The notes below the pieces were generated by a model that was not told where the DNA came from, did no database searches, and was given only the letters and a program-made list of their open reading frames with translations. A stretch of 64,000 bases of DNA from Pempheris klunzingeri (lineage: Eukaryota > Chordata > Actinopteri > Acropomatiformes > Pempheridae), in the NCBI RefSeq assembly GCF_042242105.1, contig NC_092025.1:16956156-17020155 (forward strand). Reading direction: 5' to 3'. Position numbers and translations under genes: made by a program. Shown in pieces: positions 13,278-25,200 of the stretch; the first letter of the stretch is position 1; every line of letters begins with the position of its first letter.

Positions 13278-14275
13278 TATGCTTGAAATCATGAATGTCT
13301 TAATTCTGTATGTGTGGAGGTTAGCTGTTGAGCAGAAAGACAGAACTCCTCTCGGTGTTTGCTTTGTACGCTTTCAACAAAACTCCTACGAAGTCATGAA
13401 GTGATCAAAACGTCATCGCCCCTCAGGAAACGATCCCCGTTGGCCGCACTGAAGAGGCCGATCCAGTGTATGGGCTGACTGTCGTGTATGTTATATTTAT
13501 GTAATAATGACCACAAAGAGGCAGAGGATCAGTAGCAGCCTCCACACAAACACACAAACATGTATTTACTAACTCAAAATGTCAGACAAAGTAGACTATA
13601 AACAGGCATTTCCCACACTGTAAGATATTTTCATGTTTTTCGCTAAACAGTTTCACCACCTCCGCCACCACCCCCTGAAACATTTCTCTGGAGATTTCCG
13701 ACTCTGCCCGTTTCAGTTTGCTAAACAAATGTATGTTTGTTTTGGCCTTTGTGCTGACGCGGGGCTGAAGGGTTAGAAAGACTCTCATGTTGTTTCCTGC
13801 TGCCCGCTGGAATTCCTAAAGTATGCAAAAGACCGGCGTTTAGGAGAAAGAAACACCGGGGCAGAGTGAGGAAAACGCACATGGTTAAATCCTCATTTTA
13901 ATTCTCGCTGCGAGTGCACACTAACAAACATTTGACAGCTTCCTGAGTCATTTCTCGGTTGTTGTCATTCAAAGCAGTGTTTTGTGGAGGTCACAGGAGA
14001 GAGAGGTCTGTTTCTGGAGTAGGATTATATTTCTTTGTCGGGGACCTTGTTTTGAAATGCCGAAGGTGTGAGACATCTGTACGAACAGAATCGGTGTGAA
14101 AGCCAAGTAGGAAAGACATATTTCAGTGAGTCCCAGCTTGTGGTATGAGAGCAGAGACATTTCTAAATTCACTCTTTCTTCTATATTTCACACCTACTTT
14201 CTTCAGAGAGTTTAGGTTGTTGTTTTTTTTGTGCCTGTTTGGAGTTGTAAATTCCACGATGTTTGTAATATTGTG

Positions 14276-14281
14276 AATAAA
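14276..14281 (+). terminator. shroom1: Candidate poly(A) signal of shroom1
   Basis: Canonical AATAAA with downstream pyrimidine-rich and GT-containing sequence. It is a candidate only, since transcript ends cannot be read from sequence alone. Confidence 0.45.
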
Positions 14282-15224
14282 TTAAACTCTCCCTCTCCCT
14301 CTGGTGTACCGCATTTCTCCTTTTTTTTATTCCCCACAATGAGCACTAACTGCAACTATTGATAGAGCAGCATCACATCAAGTTCAGGACACAACATACA
14401 TAATACTACAAGTATGAGCCGCATGAAGCACATCTGGAAAGAGTGATTTATGATTTGCAGTTTTTCAAACTGTAACGGTGGATATTTTCTCACAAACTTA
14501 TTTAATCTTTTCTTTTCTTTTTCTTTACTAATGGTGCAGTTTCTTCAGTAGTTGAGGTTTTCCAGGATTGTTTGTTCCTCTCAGAGCTCAACCCTGCCCT
14601 CTGCAGGCACATCGACACACTGCTTTGCTTCTCAGAGTCCAGTCATTTACCTCCACTGAGCTGGGAACAAAAATGCAAAAAATCCACATTTTTTCTGTAG
14701 GGAGAGGAGAATTGTTCAGAAGTATATTTTACAGAAAGCGGCTGATGGAGACAATCTGCCTGCAAATTTAAGAAAAACACATTTTGTGGAACTTTCTGAT
14801 GCTTTTTTTTTTTGCTCTCTAGCTGGTTTGAGCTTCACACATGAATGTCACCAATGCTGCCTCTACAGCAGTCCAATAAAGTGTGTGTGTGGGGGGGTTC
14901 TGTCTTAATTGAATGCAGAACTGCATCATGTCAGTGTTCTCTCCAATACCGACGTGTTTCATCACAGAAGAGATGCTGGGTGCAAAGTCGACTTGCCTCT
15001 CATGTGTAAGCGGACCGTTGGTGTCTTGAAGCACGACAAGATAATTAAAGAAAATCCCACCACGTGGCTCGTATGTGTCAGTGGTTTTAAAGGAAAGGGG
15101 GGAAAAAAAACACTTCTTTGATTTCTTTCCCAGAGTTACATGAGAAGATAGCTGCTATTGTCTTATTGTACTGTGAAAATAAAGCTACAGCCAGCAGGGC
15201 TTATTCACTGTCTTTGCAGAGATC

Positions 15225-15766
15225 ATAGCAGTTAGCTTAGCATAGCATGAAGAGTGGAAACAGAGGGAAACCGCTAGCCTGGATCTGTCTAAAGGTAACG
15301 AGGTCTGTCATATCGAAATCTGTCTAACACTTCACAGCTTGTTCTTCGATCTGTGCAAACAGTGAAAGCTACAGTTGTGGTTTTATGATGGATTATTAAG
15401 AGTATTTTTTGGAGGCTTAGTCGGTCGCCTAGCAACGTGACCTTAACGACGGGACTCCGGGAAGTCAAGTCACTGCTCCCCGCCAAGAAATAGCTTGGCA
15501 CATAACACCGCAACTTTTTATGCTTTGTTTTTTTACAAATCAATCAAACGTGATATAAAATGTTAATTAGAGGTGCTGGACTTTGTTACCTTTGGACCAA
15601 CTTTGGCTAATTGTCCCCCCCGCTTCCATTCTTTATGCTAAGCTAACCTGCTGCTGCCTGTCGCTTCATGTTTAACATACAGGCCTGCGAGTGGGAGCGA
15701 CCTGCTCGTTTAACTTAACAAGCAAATAAGTGCATTTCCCAAAATGTGCATCTATTCGTTTAAGAA
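15225..15766. repeat. Percomorph interspersed repeat, near full length
   Basis: It begins with GTTAGCTTAGCATAGCATGA, continues with the 'ccgctagcctggatctgtct' segment, and ends with 'tatgctaagctaacctgctg' and 'catttcccaaaatgtgcatc'. The two ends carry inverted versions of the same TTAGCTTAGCATAAAG word. I recognise this as a common repeat of spiny-rayed fish; I cannot name its superfamily with certainty. Confidence 0.6.
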
Positions 15767-17049
15767 AAACATCACATTTTGGGGCTCAGAACGGGACTGA
15801 ATTATGTATGGAGGGTGGTGGGGGGAGTGTATATTTCCCAGCAGCCTGTTCTTTCTCCTCTCTTGTCTCTTTCATGCCTCTCTACCCTCATTTGTTCAGC
15901 CTCTCAGTGGAATGCCGTCCAGTTTGTTTGTCAGCAAAAACAAATGCTTATTAAAAAAGACAGAACGGACCGAGAAAAGAAAAAAAAGACATGTTTTCAC
16001 GTTGGCAAGTGGCAGAGGAAACCCCGGGAGGACAGTGAGCGACACCAGAGAGCACTTAGTTGTACTTCACAAAGTAAAAACACTTTTAATCAGATTCTCA
16101 CTTGAAGGCAGCGCAGACATAAAACACAACTCAGGAAATTCTAAACAAGTGAGATCTCTGTCAGACGCTAATTGCACGGTAATTAGGTTTGGTGTCATTG
16201 CAAAGACGGAGCAAGTGATGGAGCATTTGGTGGCCTGAAACACCGCGGCAGCACTTCTGTCACAGTGCTGCCTAATGAGGAGCTTTGCTGCTGATCATCA
16301 CCGACTGTGACAACAGTCACAAAGAAACAAACCTAGACCACATACAGGCACACAGTGTGACTGCTTCTGCTTAATACCTGTTCAATTAAAAGTGATATAC
16401 AGCGTCTGCCGGCTCAGCCAGGTGCTCAGATTAGTGGCTTGGAAGCTCACTTTTCAACCTGAACTTTGAACTCTCCGCCCGCAGGAATGCCAGCACACCT
16501 TCGGCCTCCTCCTCTAACCTCAGCCGGTCATTACACAACTCAGCTACGAAGACTAACAAAGCCTCGCTGTCAAGTCACGTCCGCGATCGTAAAGCTGTGC
16601 TGGTTTTTACGGTTTCATACGGTGATTTATCACCTCCTGGTTTCAGTCAGTGTTGCTGTTGGCGCTCCGCTGTAATTTAGTTTTAACTTGAGGCCTGTTC
16701 ATAACGCCGTGTGACACACACACACACACACATGTGGGATAGTAGCTTACAGTGAAAATGCTCGCCAGACACCGCTCATTATATTTCTCTGCCGCCTCCA
16801 GTTTCATGACAGGTGGGACCTCATCCCGAGGAGTCATAAAAGTAATAATTAAATTCAAATTTGTGTAAAGCCGCGTTCATGTGAACCAAAATATGGCCTA
16901 ATTTATATTGTGAGACATGACTGGTTTACACTGGATTGTGTCCAGCGCTGGAGTACGAGGAAAAGACAAGTTAAATCAAATCCTGCTCGAGATCAGCAGA
17001 TGTTTTTACAGAAATATCGAATCGCTGGCAAACACTTTTATTGGGTTTC

Positions 17050-17145
17050 TTTTCTGTAGAGTTAGATGACAAGATCAGTACCGCTCTCATGTTTGTAGGA
17101 TAAATCTGAAGCAGGTTAGCTTAGCATAAAGACTGACAAAACAGA
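17050..17145. repeat. End fragment of the same repeat family
   Basis: It contains 'gagttagatgacaagatcag' followed by GGTTAGCTTAGCATAAAGAC, matching the inverted end of the copy at 15225-15766. Only an end is left. Confidence 0.5.
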
Positions 17146-17906
17146 GACCTATCTACATAGATGCAGCATGTGTGCTGTGGCCCATGGTACTTTTTTTTTT
17201 TTTTAAATACTTCTTGTATTGCTATACAAAAATAAATCGAATTGAAATACATCCTAACCTTGAAAATAGAAATGACTCATTGAAATTGATCGACAATTAT
17301 TAACTCTAAAGTGCTTTTTAATCACAGCTCCCCGTTTACTTGCATGCATTTATAGGCCGGTCCACTTTACACATTATTGCACATACAGTTTTCTTTAATA
17401 ACGTAATTCAACATTAAGGCATTGCTGCATATTTTCTCTGAAGGATTTTCCACCACTCTTGATCCCGTCTCTGGCCTTGTGCTGGCATTTCTCCTCACAG
17501 CAGCAGCAGCAGCAGCAGAAAAGAACATTTGCCCGAGGCTCGGAGATGAAACATCATTGTGACATAAAGACAATGCACGCTGCTGGGAAGTGACATCACG
17601 AGACGCAAAAGAAACAGGCGGACGACTCCAGGCGGGGACGAGATGAGCAGTCGGAAAATGACCACAGGAAGGGCATCATTTCCAAACGCTGCTTCGTCGT
17701 CACCCGTGATTGTGTTTGCTCTCTAAAAAGCTGCAACTCACCACCCTGAAACATTCAAAAGCTTCACTTTTCTCATTCTTTTATCGACAGCAACCTGAAG
17801 ACACAAGCATCTGTGGAAGAAAACCAGCCGGAACAGACGAGGCAGCGAAGTCGGTTCTTCTGCTGCTGCTCGTCTTCATGTAGCTGCTGCGGCCTGTGAT
17901 GCCATT

Positions 17907-17908
<2 letters not shown>

Positions 17909-17941
<33 letters not shown>
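17909..17941. repeat. (CA)n microsatellite
   Basis: A pure CA run of about 16 units in the gap between shroom1 and sowaha. Confidence 0.95.
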
Positions 17942-17943
<2 letters not shown>

Positions 17944-18299
17944 CTTCAGCCACACACACTCATCCCCAGTCAGCTGCTCATCTGGCTGAATCACAGCTGT
18001 CTCAACAAGCCAGGAGAGGAATCAGAGCCACGTTTCAGAGAGGTTTTTGGCACGTAGACAGAGAAGACAGAGCACCTGCACAACCCTTTACGAATGACAC
18101 GCCCTTCACAGTAAAATACATTCAAATGGAACAGTAAAATATATTGAAATTCAGTCAAATCCAGTGTTTGTTTTCTTCCAGGGCGTTTCAGTGGGATGTT
18201 TGCTTCTCCTAAATACTTCAGTGTTTAATAATTAATATGTTGCAAAGTGAAGGAATAAAGAGGCAAGTACTCTAAATTCTCCACAGAGGCACAAAACGC

Positions 18300-18971
18300 T
18301 TCTCAAATTTTTATTTTCCATTTCATTCATTTATTTTGTTACTTCTACAGGTTTGTCTTCCCGTAAGTCGGCACATCCTCAGTTTCTAGCTGGGGCACGT
18401 CTGCCTGTGAAAATCGAGCGGATGACCAACTTCATGTCTTCGTCAGAGTTGATAACGGAGAGGGAAACAAGTCCAGTCTCGATCCGTCTGTTAAATCAGT
18501 CAGGGCGTTGCTTTATCATGGATTGATTTCCTGCCGGCACGGAGTCATTTTCATGAAAAGCAGATTAAGAGAGGACATTTCTGAAAAGAGCAGACAATTA
18601 AACTTCAGTCGTGACGACCACAGACCACTGAATCACTGAAATCTCTGCTGAATCATGTTTAACTCACACCTGTAAATGTGACCTTGAGACACAACTCATG
18701 CAGGCGACGCCTCAAACTAAGACTCTGCGTCTCAGAATCGATCAGCCGGCAGCAGGCGTCCCCTGAGGCCATAATCAGTTTAAGTATTGATTGATTATCG
18801 ATTTTACCACACAACCAAACTCTGCGTGTCACATAAGAAATGATCGGCGTCAGAAAATGCAATTAAAACATAAAAAAAAACAGGAAGGAGGACAGAAGGT
18901 CTGGAAATCAGAGGGATGTCAGTCAAATTCTCATATGGTTGTATGGTCCTCAATGTAAATGAGCTCAGAGT
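18300..18971 (-). other. sowaha: Probable sowaha 3' UTR
   Basis: No coding signal follows the sowaha stop on the minus strand. Two TTTATT words on the plus strand (about 18308-18313 and 18330-18335) are AATAAA on the sowaha strand and are candidate poly(A) signals, giving a 3' UTR of roughly 650 bases. Confidence 0.45.
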
Positions 18972-20405
18972 TCACATGAAAACATCCGACAGGACTCTGT
19001 GCCTGAAGCTGCCGTCCACTCGCTCCTCGCTGGGGTCGTCGCTCAGGGAGAGAAGCCCCGGCCTCTGCTTGTGCTTCTTCTTGTGGCCCATCACGTGCGG
19101 CTGGAAGAGACGGCTTATCGAGTGCAGCCCCTTGGGCAGATCCGGGAACAGATCCGGGTCTTCTTTCTCGTACGAGGCCCTTTCCTGAGCCTGCTGGACT
19201 TTGGGTTCGCCCAGCATCTCTCTCACCGTGGCAGAGACGCCTTTGTGGAGATAGTGGTAGGCCCTCTTCCCGCAGTTGTCCCGGACGCTTGGGTCGGCGC
19301 TGTACTCTCCCACCAGCATGGCGATGATGTACTCCTGGTCGTGCAAGGCGGCGATGTGCAAGGGAGTGTATCCGCCGTGCGTTTTTGCATTAATGTCAAT
19401 GTCAGCTCCTCCTTGCTTGGATAGGTCGATGATCTTCACAAGCATTTCACTGTTCCCACATTTGGCGGCCCAGTGCAGGGCGGTGAACCCCGACATGAAG
19501 TCCCTCTTCTCTGCCAGCTGGCTGTCTCTCAGCAGCAGGCCGTACACTTGGCTCCAGTGGCCGGCGGCGCACTTGACCAGCCATTCGTGCTCGGACTGCT
19601 CCAGGGGAACCAGAGTGGGCACCCTGGTGTCTCTGGGCTCCTCCGTCGCCTTGGTGCTCTTCAGCGGCCTCCTCAGCTGGGGTGAGCCGACGCTGCTGCC
19701 CGTCTCCACCGACGGGGGCCTTCTCTTGCTCCTGGAGGCGTCTAGCTTTGGGCTTTTGGGGGCTTTGTCCGCGTCCGATTTCAGCTTGCGGATCTCCACT
19801 CTGGTGGCGCCTGGTGGCACCCTGAGGGGCAAAGCGAAGGGTTTGCTCTGGACGCCGGCGGGCTCATTTGCTGCGCCTCCTCTCGAGCGGTTATCTCCGT
19901 TGACATCCTGCCTCTGGATCTCAAAATTCAACATCCTTTTCACCCTAATGTCTGTACATTTGCTTCTTTGCAAAGCCAGCTGAATGGGAGAAAGTGATTC
20001 TGTAGGATGTTCACCGCTTTCACTTCCCTGTTCCGGCTCAGGTTCAGTCACTGCTGATCTCTCCCCTCCTGCCTCACCACTGCAGTCAGTCTTCTCACCC
20101 CGCACAGGTGGGCGCTGCTGCTCACCTGTCAGCCGGATCTCTTTATCTTCAGTCTTCTCCGCTGCCTGGACCCCGTTCAACAAATGCTGGTACATTTTCT
20201 TGACCACAACGTACCGGACGCCGTCGATTTCTCTGACGACGGCGACGTTGTTGACAAAAGTCTTGAAAAGCTCCCTGTTCCGCTCTTTCTCCGCAGGATC
20301 GTCGCAGTCTATGGAGCCTGTGAACTTCCCCACCAAGTCGGATTTCTTCACCTTGCCCCCCTCCGCTATGAGCAGAAACAGGACGGATTCTTGCGTCAAA
20401 ACCAT
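18972..20405 (-). CDS. sowaha: Sosondowah ankyrin-repeat protein A
   Basis: An uninterrupted 477-residue frame on the minus strand starting at ATG 20405. A single coding exon is normal for this family. Residues 1-80 form the N-terminal SOWAH domain (start MVLTQESVLFLLIAEGGKVK; then LFKTFVNNVAVVREIDGVRY). The middle (about 80-265) is Ser/Lys/Arg-rich and likely disordered. Residues about 268-395 carry ankyrin repeats with clear TALHWAAKCG and TPLHIAALHD cores, followed by KRAYHYL. The tail has a Lys/His-rich stretch (GHKKKHKQR). Human SOWAHA is about 550 residues, so this is slightly shorter. The molecular role of the family is poorly known; ankyrin repeats suggest protein binding. Sowahb/c/d share the architecture. 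I choose A because the neighbours are shroom1, septin8 and ccni2. It diverges from septin8 across a 1.8-kb gap. Confidence 0.9.
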   Translation of the reverse strand: MVLTQESVLFLLIAEGGKVKKSDLVGKFTGSIDCDDPAEKERNRELFKTFVNNVAVVREIDGVRYVVVKKMYQHLLNGVQAAEKTEDKEIRLTGEQQRPPVRGEKTDCSGEAGGERSAVTEPEPEQGSESGEHPTESLSPIQLALQRSKCTDIRVKRMLNFEIQRQDVNGDNRSRGGAANEPAGVQSKPFALPLRVPPGATRVEIRKLKSDADKAPKSPKLDASRSKRRPPSVETGSSVGSPQLRRPLKSTKATEEPRDTRVPTLVPLEQSEHEWLVKCAAGHWSQVYGLLLRDSQLAEKRDFMSGFTALHWAAKCGNSEMLVKIIDLSKQGGADIDINAKTHGGYTPLHIAALHDQEYIIAMLVGEYSADPSVRDNCGKRAYHYLHKGVSATVREMLGEPKVQQAQERASYEKEDPDLFPDLPKGLHSISRLFQPHVMGHKKKHKQRPGLLSLSDDPSEERVDGSFRHRVLSDVFM

Positions 20406-22238
20406 GATGATGAAAACTGCAGCTTACTTTACGGATTAAAGCTCCAAGTGTGTGGCTCCACCACCAGCCGCCGGGTCCTGGAGCACCTTTGTGTCAGTAC
20501 AGTAGCCCTCACCTGCCTGCTCACCGCCTCTCCTCCCCACCTGGGGGAGTCTCTTTCCGGGGGAGAGAGCAGACGTGGATGTCATTTGAATAATATATGT
20601 ACATGTTAAGCTCCAGGCGGTTCAGTAAGACTGATGAAGCATCATCCTGTGGAGGACTACGGTTGATCTCCTGCCACAATAAAAGTGGAGACTTTGGTGA
20701 ATCAGTAGTTTCTCTCTCTTTTTACCTTTAAAAGACATAATTAGAATTAGACAGGAAAAGTATATTCTAGCTGCCTCAATGCTCCAAAAGGCCTCATAGA
20801 AACTGTTGTTCTCATTTAAAGGCCACCCACCAAGCACATGGACATCTGAAATAACTTGAAAGAATGTGTATATTGTGCTCATTTACATATAAATGGTTAT
20901 AGTTGTTTTTTTTAAATTTAGGTTCATAGAAAGAGTCATGGCCATAACTTAATATTTATAATATAAAATATATGGTCAAATACTAATACACAATATTAAT
21001 AGGCCACACACACATAGATGAGAGGTGGATTTAGCCAAATTTATATTAATATGTGTGGACTAAATCTGTTTAATAAATATCCACATTTAAGGGTTATCAA
21101 TCGTCTCTTGGGCAAATCATTACCAGGTTTTTTTTTTCAAACTTATAAATTTCATGTAAATCCAGTATTGGTTTGGACCTAGAAACACACATACACAAAG
21201 TTTATAAATGTTTAATGTTGGATTCATGCCAGCATAAAAATGCAAAAAGTACACATCCCCAGGGCAACAGTACAATACATGCAACAAGGGAACACTTGTT
21301 CTCTAATTGGAGTAATTCACACACAGCATTGCAATAATCAAATGGCTTGCTCTAATTGGCTGAGTCACATTCTAGTAAAAATCAATCAGTGACCTCATTA
21401 ACGCATTTAAATATCAATGTCCCCATCAGGACCACAAAACACGTCCACAGCCAAAGTGATGATCAGGTATTTTATGATCTCCACCGCTGACACACATATT
21501 TGTGCTTCTCCCCCTGTCGCTCCGCGGTGCTGCTCGCTCCTGTCCTGGCTTGCAGCGTGAGCAGCGTGACATTCCTGCACTGAATGGGAGTGCCTGAGAG
21601 GCCGCCATATTGGAAGGTATCTGTCCCGCTCAAAGATGTAACCTTAACGTCAAGATAGTTCACTCCCTACTTTAGCGTAAGTCTAAACGTTGACCGTTAA
21701 ACCGCCTGGAAACACTTAAATGTGACTTTAAACAGCTCTAGATTAAGCATATATTAAGTTTTATTTGACGAGCACTCTTCATAGCGAATGAAAACAGAAG
21801 CTAATGTAAACAATTGCGAGTATTTATTAAGTGTATGGCATCCGCATTAGTGCGCATGCGTAATAGAGGAGTGTCTCCCAAACTGCAATCCATCTCTGTC
21901 CGCCGACTTCTTCTTCTACTACCTCGAGCTATACACGGTTTAACTAAACAAAGCACGCCTGTTTGCACTTGAATCGACTCCCAGCCGAAGTCGAAACGAA
22001 GAAAAGACACCTTTAACCCCGACTGAGCGAAACAGGAGCGAAGTGAGGGTGAATGCTCTTGCCCGGTAGTGGGCAGCCTCCCCGCCTGGTTGCTAGCTCC
22101 TCTCCGTCTGGTGTCCCTCTCTTCGCCTCTCTGTCAGCTCGCCTCACTTCTTTAGCAGGCTAGCACGGAGAGACGAGGGCTGCTCCCTTTCGCCTCTGCT
22201 CAGTCTGCCCAGCACACCAACACCATACATTCCTCACC
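20406..22238. promoter_or_regulatory. Divergent promoter interval, sowaha (-) and septin8 (+)
   Basis: The two genes are transcribed away from each other. The sowaha side (20406-20600) is GC-moderate 5' UTR or promoter. The middle (20890-21480) is A/T-rich without coding signal. From about 21850 to 22240 the sequence turns richer in GC and CpG, as expected for a septin8 CpG-type promoter and 5' UTR. No TATA box is obvious at a plausible distance. Transcription starts cannot be fixed by eye. Confidence 0.5.
21851..21861. promoter_or_regulatory. NRF1-like site upstream of septin8
   Basis: TGCGCATGCGT matches the palindromic NRF1 consensus (TGCGCATGCGC) at 10 of 11 positions and lies about 390 bases 5' of the septin8 start codon, at the edge of its CpG-rich promoter. 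NRF1 sites are common in such promoters. Confidence 0.5.
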
Positions 22239-22268
22239 ATGGCTGCCACGGACGTTGACGTATTTTCG
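22239..22268 (+). CDS. septin8: septin8 coding exon 1
   Basis: ATG in a strong Kozak context, ten codons ([10 protein letters not shown]), donor TCG|GTAAGT, phase 0. A 10-codon first exon ahead of a very long intron is usual for septin-8. Confidence 0.88.
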
Positions 22269-25200
22269 GTAAGTAAAAAAAAAAAGAAAAAACACAGACA
22301 CACGCCGTTTCTCGTTTCTTTCCCCCTCCTCTTGTCTCCTCTTTTGGGAAACGGTGCAAGTGCAGCCACGGGGGTTCCTGGTTGGTGGTTTGAAGTGTTA
22401 GCCGTTGTTTGTGGACATGTAGCTAAGCCTCCCCCGCTCCTGGAGCCTGTGATGAGACGGTGGAAGTGATTTCTGTGGTCGTGACTGGGGTTCTTTCACT
22501 TAAGACAAATTAGAAATGACGCTGCTGTATTTGGCTTGTTACGTTTATTTTTCTTAAAACGCGTCTCTACGCGTCTGTGGGTGTAACGCATGCAACCATT
22601 TAACCACTGCACACTGTTGACGTTATTAGATGAACAAACGCAATGGCTAGCTTGCAGATAAAATACTATAAAGTATGACTCCCTGTTGTGCACCACAGAC
22701 ACACTTGAAGTCCCTGTAATGTGTTTTACTTCCAGTTTTCGGTGTGTAGAGCTGCTGCTACACCCGTGGTGAACTGAGTGCTACTAATGCGTTGACACTT
22801 TAACTTCCTGAGCAGGGGTCCAAAATTAAACTTGGGCTTCACTTTCTTGACTCATGATGTGACATTTCACAGGAAAGGCCATACCAGATGGTAACTCGCT
22901 CTGGCTACAATGCTGATGGCCTGTGTGTTGCATGGTTAGGGCTCACTATGAAGTGAGATGGAAGAGTATCCTGTAGTATTTTTTTGTAGTGACAAGCCCT
23001 GTCAGGTGTGACCCTGCAGGTACAGTATGCTGATGCAATACTGGTTTAAGAAAGGAGCAGGTACACACAGTAAGATATTCAGCTCTGTTCAGGCTCACAA
23101 CAAAGCATGTGTGCTATGCACAACCAATATTATAGTGACAAGGCGAATGCACAGCAGGGGATTTGAAAAGGGTGATTAACTTTTTGGCAGATGCTTAAAG
23201 AGATCCTTGCAGTGGTGAATTGGACAGTAAGCAGCACTGAGTTGCAGGGATAAAGAGATTAAGAACACACTCTGGGCCACTCCTACCACTTATTGGTGCA
23301 ACGCATGTCCTCGAAGAAGGGGAAAAGATCCAAAAAGAGGGTGCGGAGGATACCGCACACTTTGCATTTCTCAAATTAGGAAAGTGTCCAAGAAGTCTCT
23401 CTTGGAATACAAAAGCAGGGGATTGATTAATGAGAAAAATGCTGGGATTGCAGTGAAACAGGCTCGTGGAATGACGTGTTAGCAGCAGCACAGTGGCCTG
23501 ACTGCCTGACTTCCTGTCTAACTTTCTGAACTAAGTGAGACCATATTGAGCAAACTGTCACGCTCGCCTGGCAGTTTGTGTAAAGGGCACGCTGTTAATT
23601 ATGTGCCGCTATTGATAGGGATGTGTGGTTGGTTGCGTTGCTGGCTCACGTCAATCCCATCCAGTGGACGTTGTAGCTTTGGAATAACTTTCTAGGCCAG
23701 AGCCACATGCGGCGATCAATGGAAGCCAACTACTCATCTATTGTTTTCACTCATTGATTGCGTTAGAGTGTGTAGCATATGTAAAAGGATGCTGTTCATT
23801 TAAATGCTTATGTAATGAAATGCCCAGTAACATATTTAGCATGTTCTGTGCTTACTGACCCTCAAGATGATTGTCTCTCCCGTGAGGCCTGCATGCATAA
23901 AATGAAATTAGCTTCATAAAGTGCTTAAAGGCAGAGACGAGGAATGAGGAATTACAGGGCCAAGTTGCCTGCACTTTAAAATTGAAGCTTTGCTTGTGCA
24001 GAGGGTGATGTTAACTGGTGAATTCATAATCTACATGCATGCTCTTTTTACAGAGTTATTTAGTGAAATCAGCCCACAATTCTTTATTTTAAACACATCC
24101 TAGGACTTAAAACGCCTTTCTTCAAACCTTTTTTCCACATTGGTCTTCTGTACGTTGCTCAGGTCAGACTGCAGTCAGTATACAGACAGTTGTGTGTCAT
24201 CAGTGATTTTTAGCCATATATAGAACATACAGGCCAGAGCTGCCTCCAGGCGAGCTTGTCAAATCCAGTGTTGTAGATGATTAATGACAGCCAAGCAGCA
24301 GCTCCTGTGTTGATGAGTCAATATCCATCTATAGAATAGGTCAGATTTTCTCAAAGACCAGTTCGTAGCCCTAATTGTGGTGCTCAAAGATGAAAATAGC
24401 TCGTCTACGTAATGTTGGCAAAGGCTGAATGAACATTTTGAAGCAGTTGTGTTTGTTTGATCTCGTCATAACATCTGCGTTCTTTCTGTTTGAATGTAAG
24501 AAGGAAAGTTCAACTTAAAGTGTAGTCGACATTGAACAGGATGGCGTGAACTTAAGAGACCGTTCCATATCCTCCACAAGTTTGGTCCTTATGGCACCCA
24601 GTGAATCCGTCAGATGTCATGTGTCTTGTTAAGAGTTTTGTGCTCTAGTTTGCTTTACTTCTTTTTTTATTTTTTTTTATTTTGCATGGAGTGAATTTTT
24701 TTCTTTTTTTTTTTATTTTGCATGGAGTGAATTTTTTTCATTTCTGATTTGGAGTCCGTGCCATGCAACCTGCTCGAGGCATGTAATGTGAATGCTCAAA
24801 TTAAGGCTCATTCACCCAAAGCTGACTTTGCTGAGACGGCTCTGGCAACAGAGGGACAGTTTATACTTTATACTAATTCAGTCGCATTGTGATGCCCGTA
24901 AAAGAAAGCCAGGAAATAAGAGAGGTCCATTAATTTACTGTTTTCTCATGTGAAAACCACTAGTCTCTCCTGTTATCTTCTCAGATTCATCAATCCTATC
25001 ACTACAAAATGGAAACAGGGTTTACTGCATCCAAAAAAGCCACAAAATGATAAGTTTAATAAAAAGATTGTACAGATCAGAGGTCGGTTAATATCCGTCA
25101 AACCATAGGTGCCTCATATCAACATTTTTTATGACTTAACTTAAAGTGCCGTCTCCCGGGATCACATTTTTAAGAGTGTACAGTCTGTGATTAAATCAAG

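Larger units (their letters stand above)
11668..14300 (+). other. shroom1: Probable shroom1 3' UTR
   Basis: No coding exon is visible. An AATAAA at 14276-14281 followed by a C/T- and then GT-rich stretch is the best poly(A) candidate, giving a 3' UTR of about 2.6 kb. Earlier A-rich runs and the TG microsatellite at 13238-13273 lie inside it. Another AATAAA stands at 15178-15183. The end point is inferred. Confidence 0.5.
14301..18300. other. Convergent intergenic gap between shroom1 and sowaha
   Basis: No supported gene. It contains two copies of one interspersed repeat family (15225-15766 and about 17050-17145), short CA runs near 16715-16732, a run of five CAG-type triplets near 17500-17517 and the CA repeat at 17909-17941. 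The small open frames at 15730-16238 overlap the end of the repeat and lack codon or family support. Confidence 0.6.

Noticed and set aside
15730..16238. Overlapping plus-strand frames in the shroom1-sowaha gap
   Set aside because: They begin in the end of an interspersed repeat and lack codon bias, splice signals or homology that I can recognise.
19276..19983. Plus-strand 235-residue frame opposite sowaha
   Set aside because: It is the reverse of a GC-rich ankyrin-coding exon, and no domain is recognisable in it.
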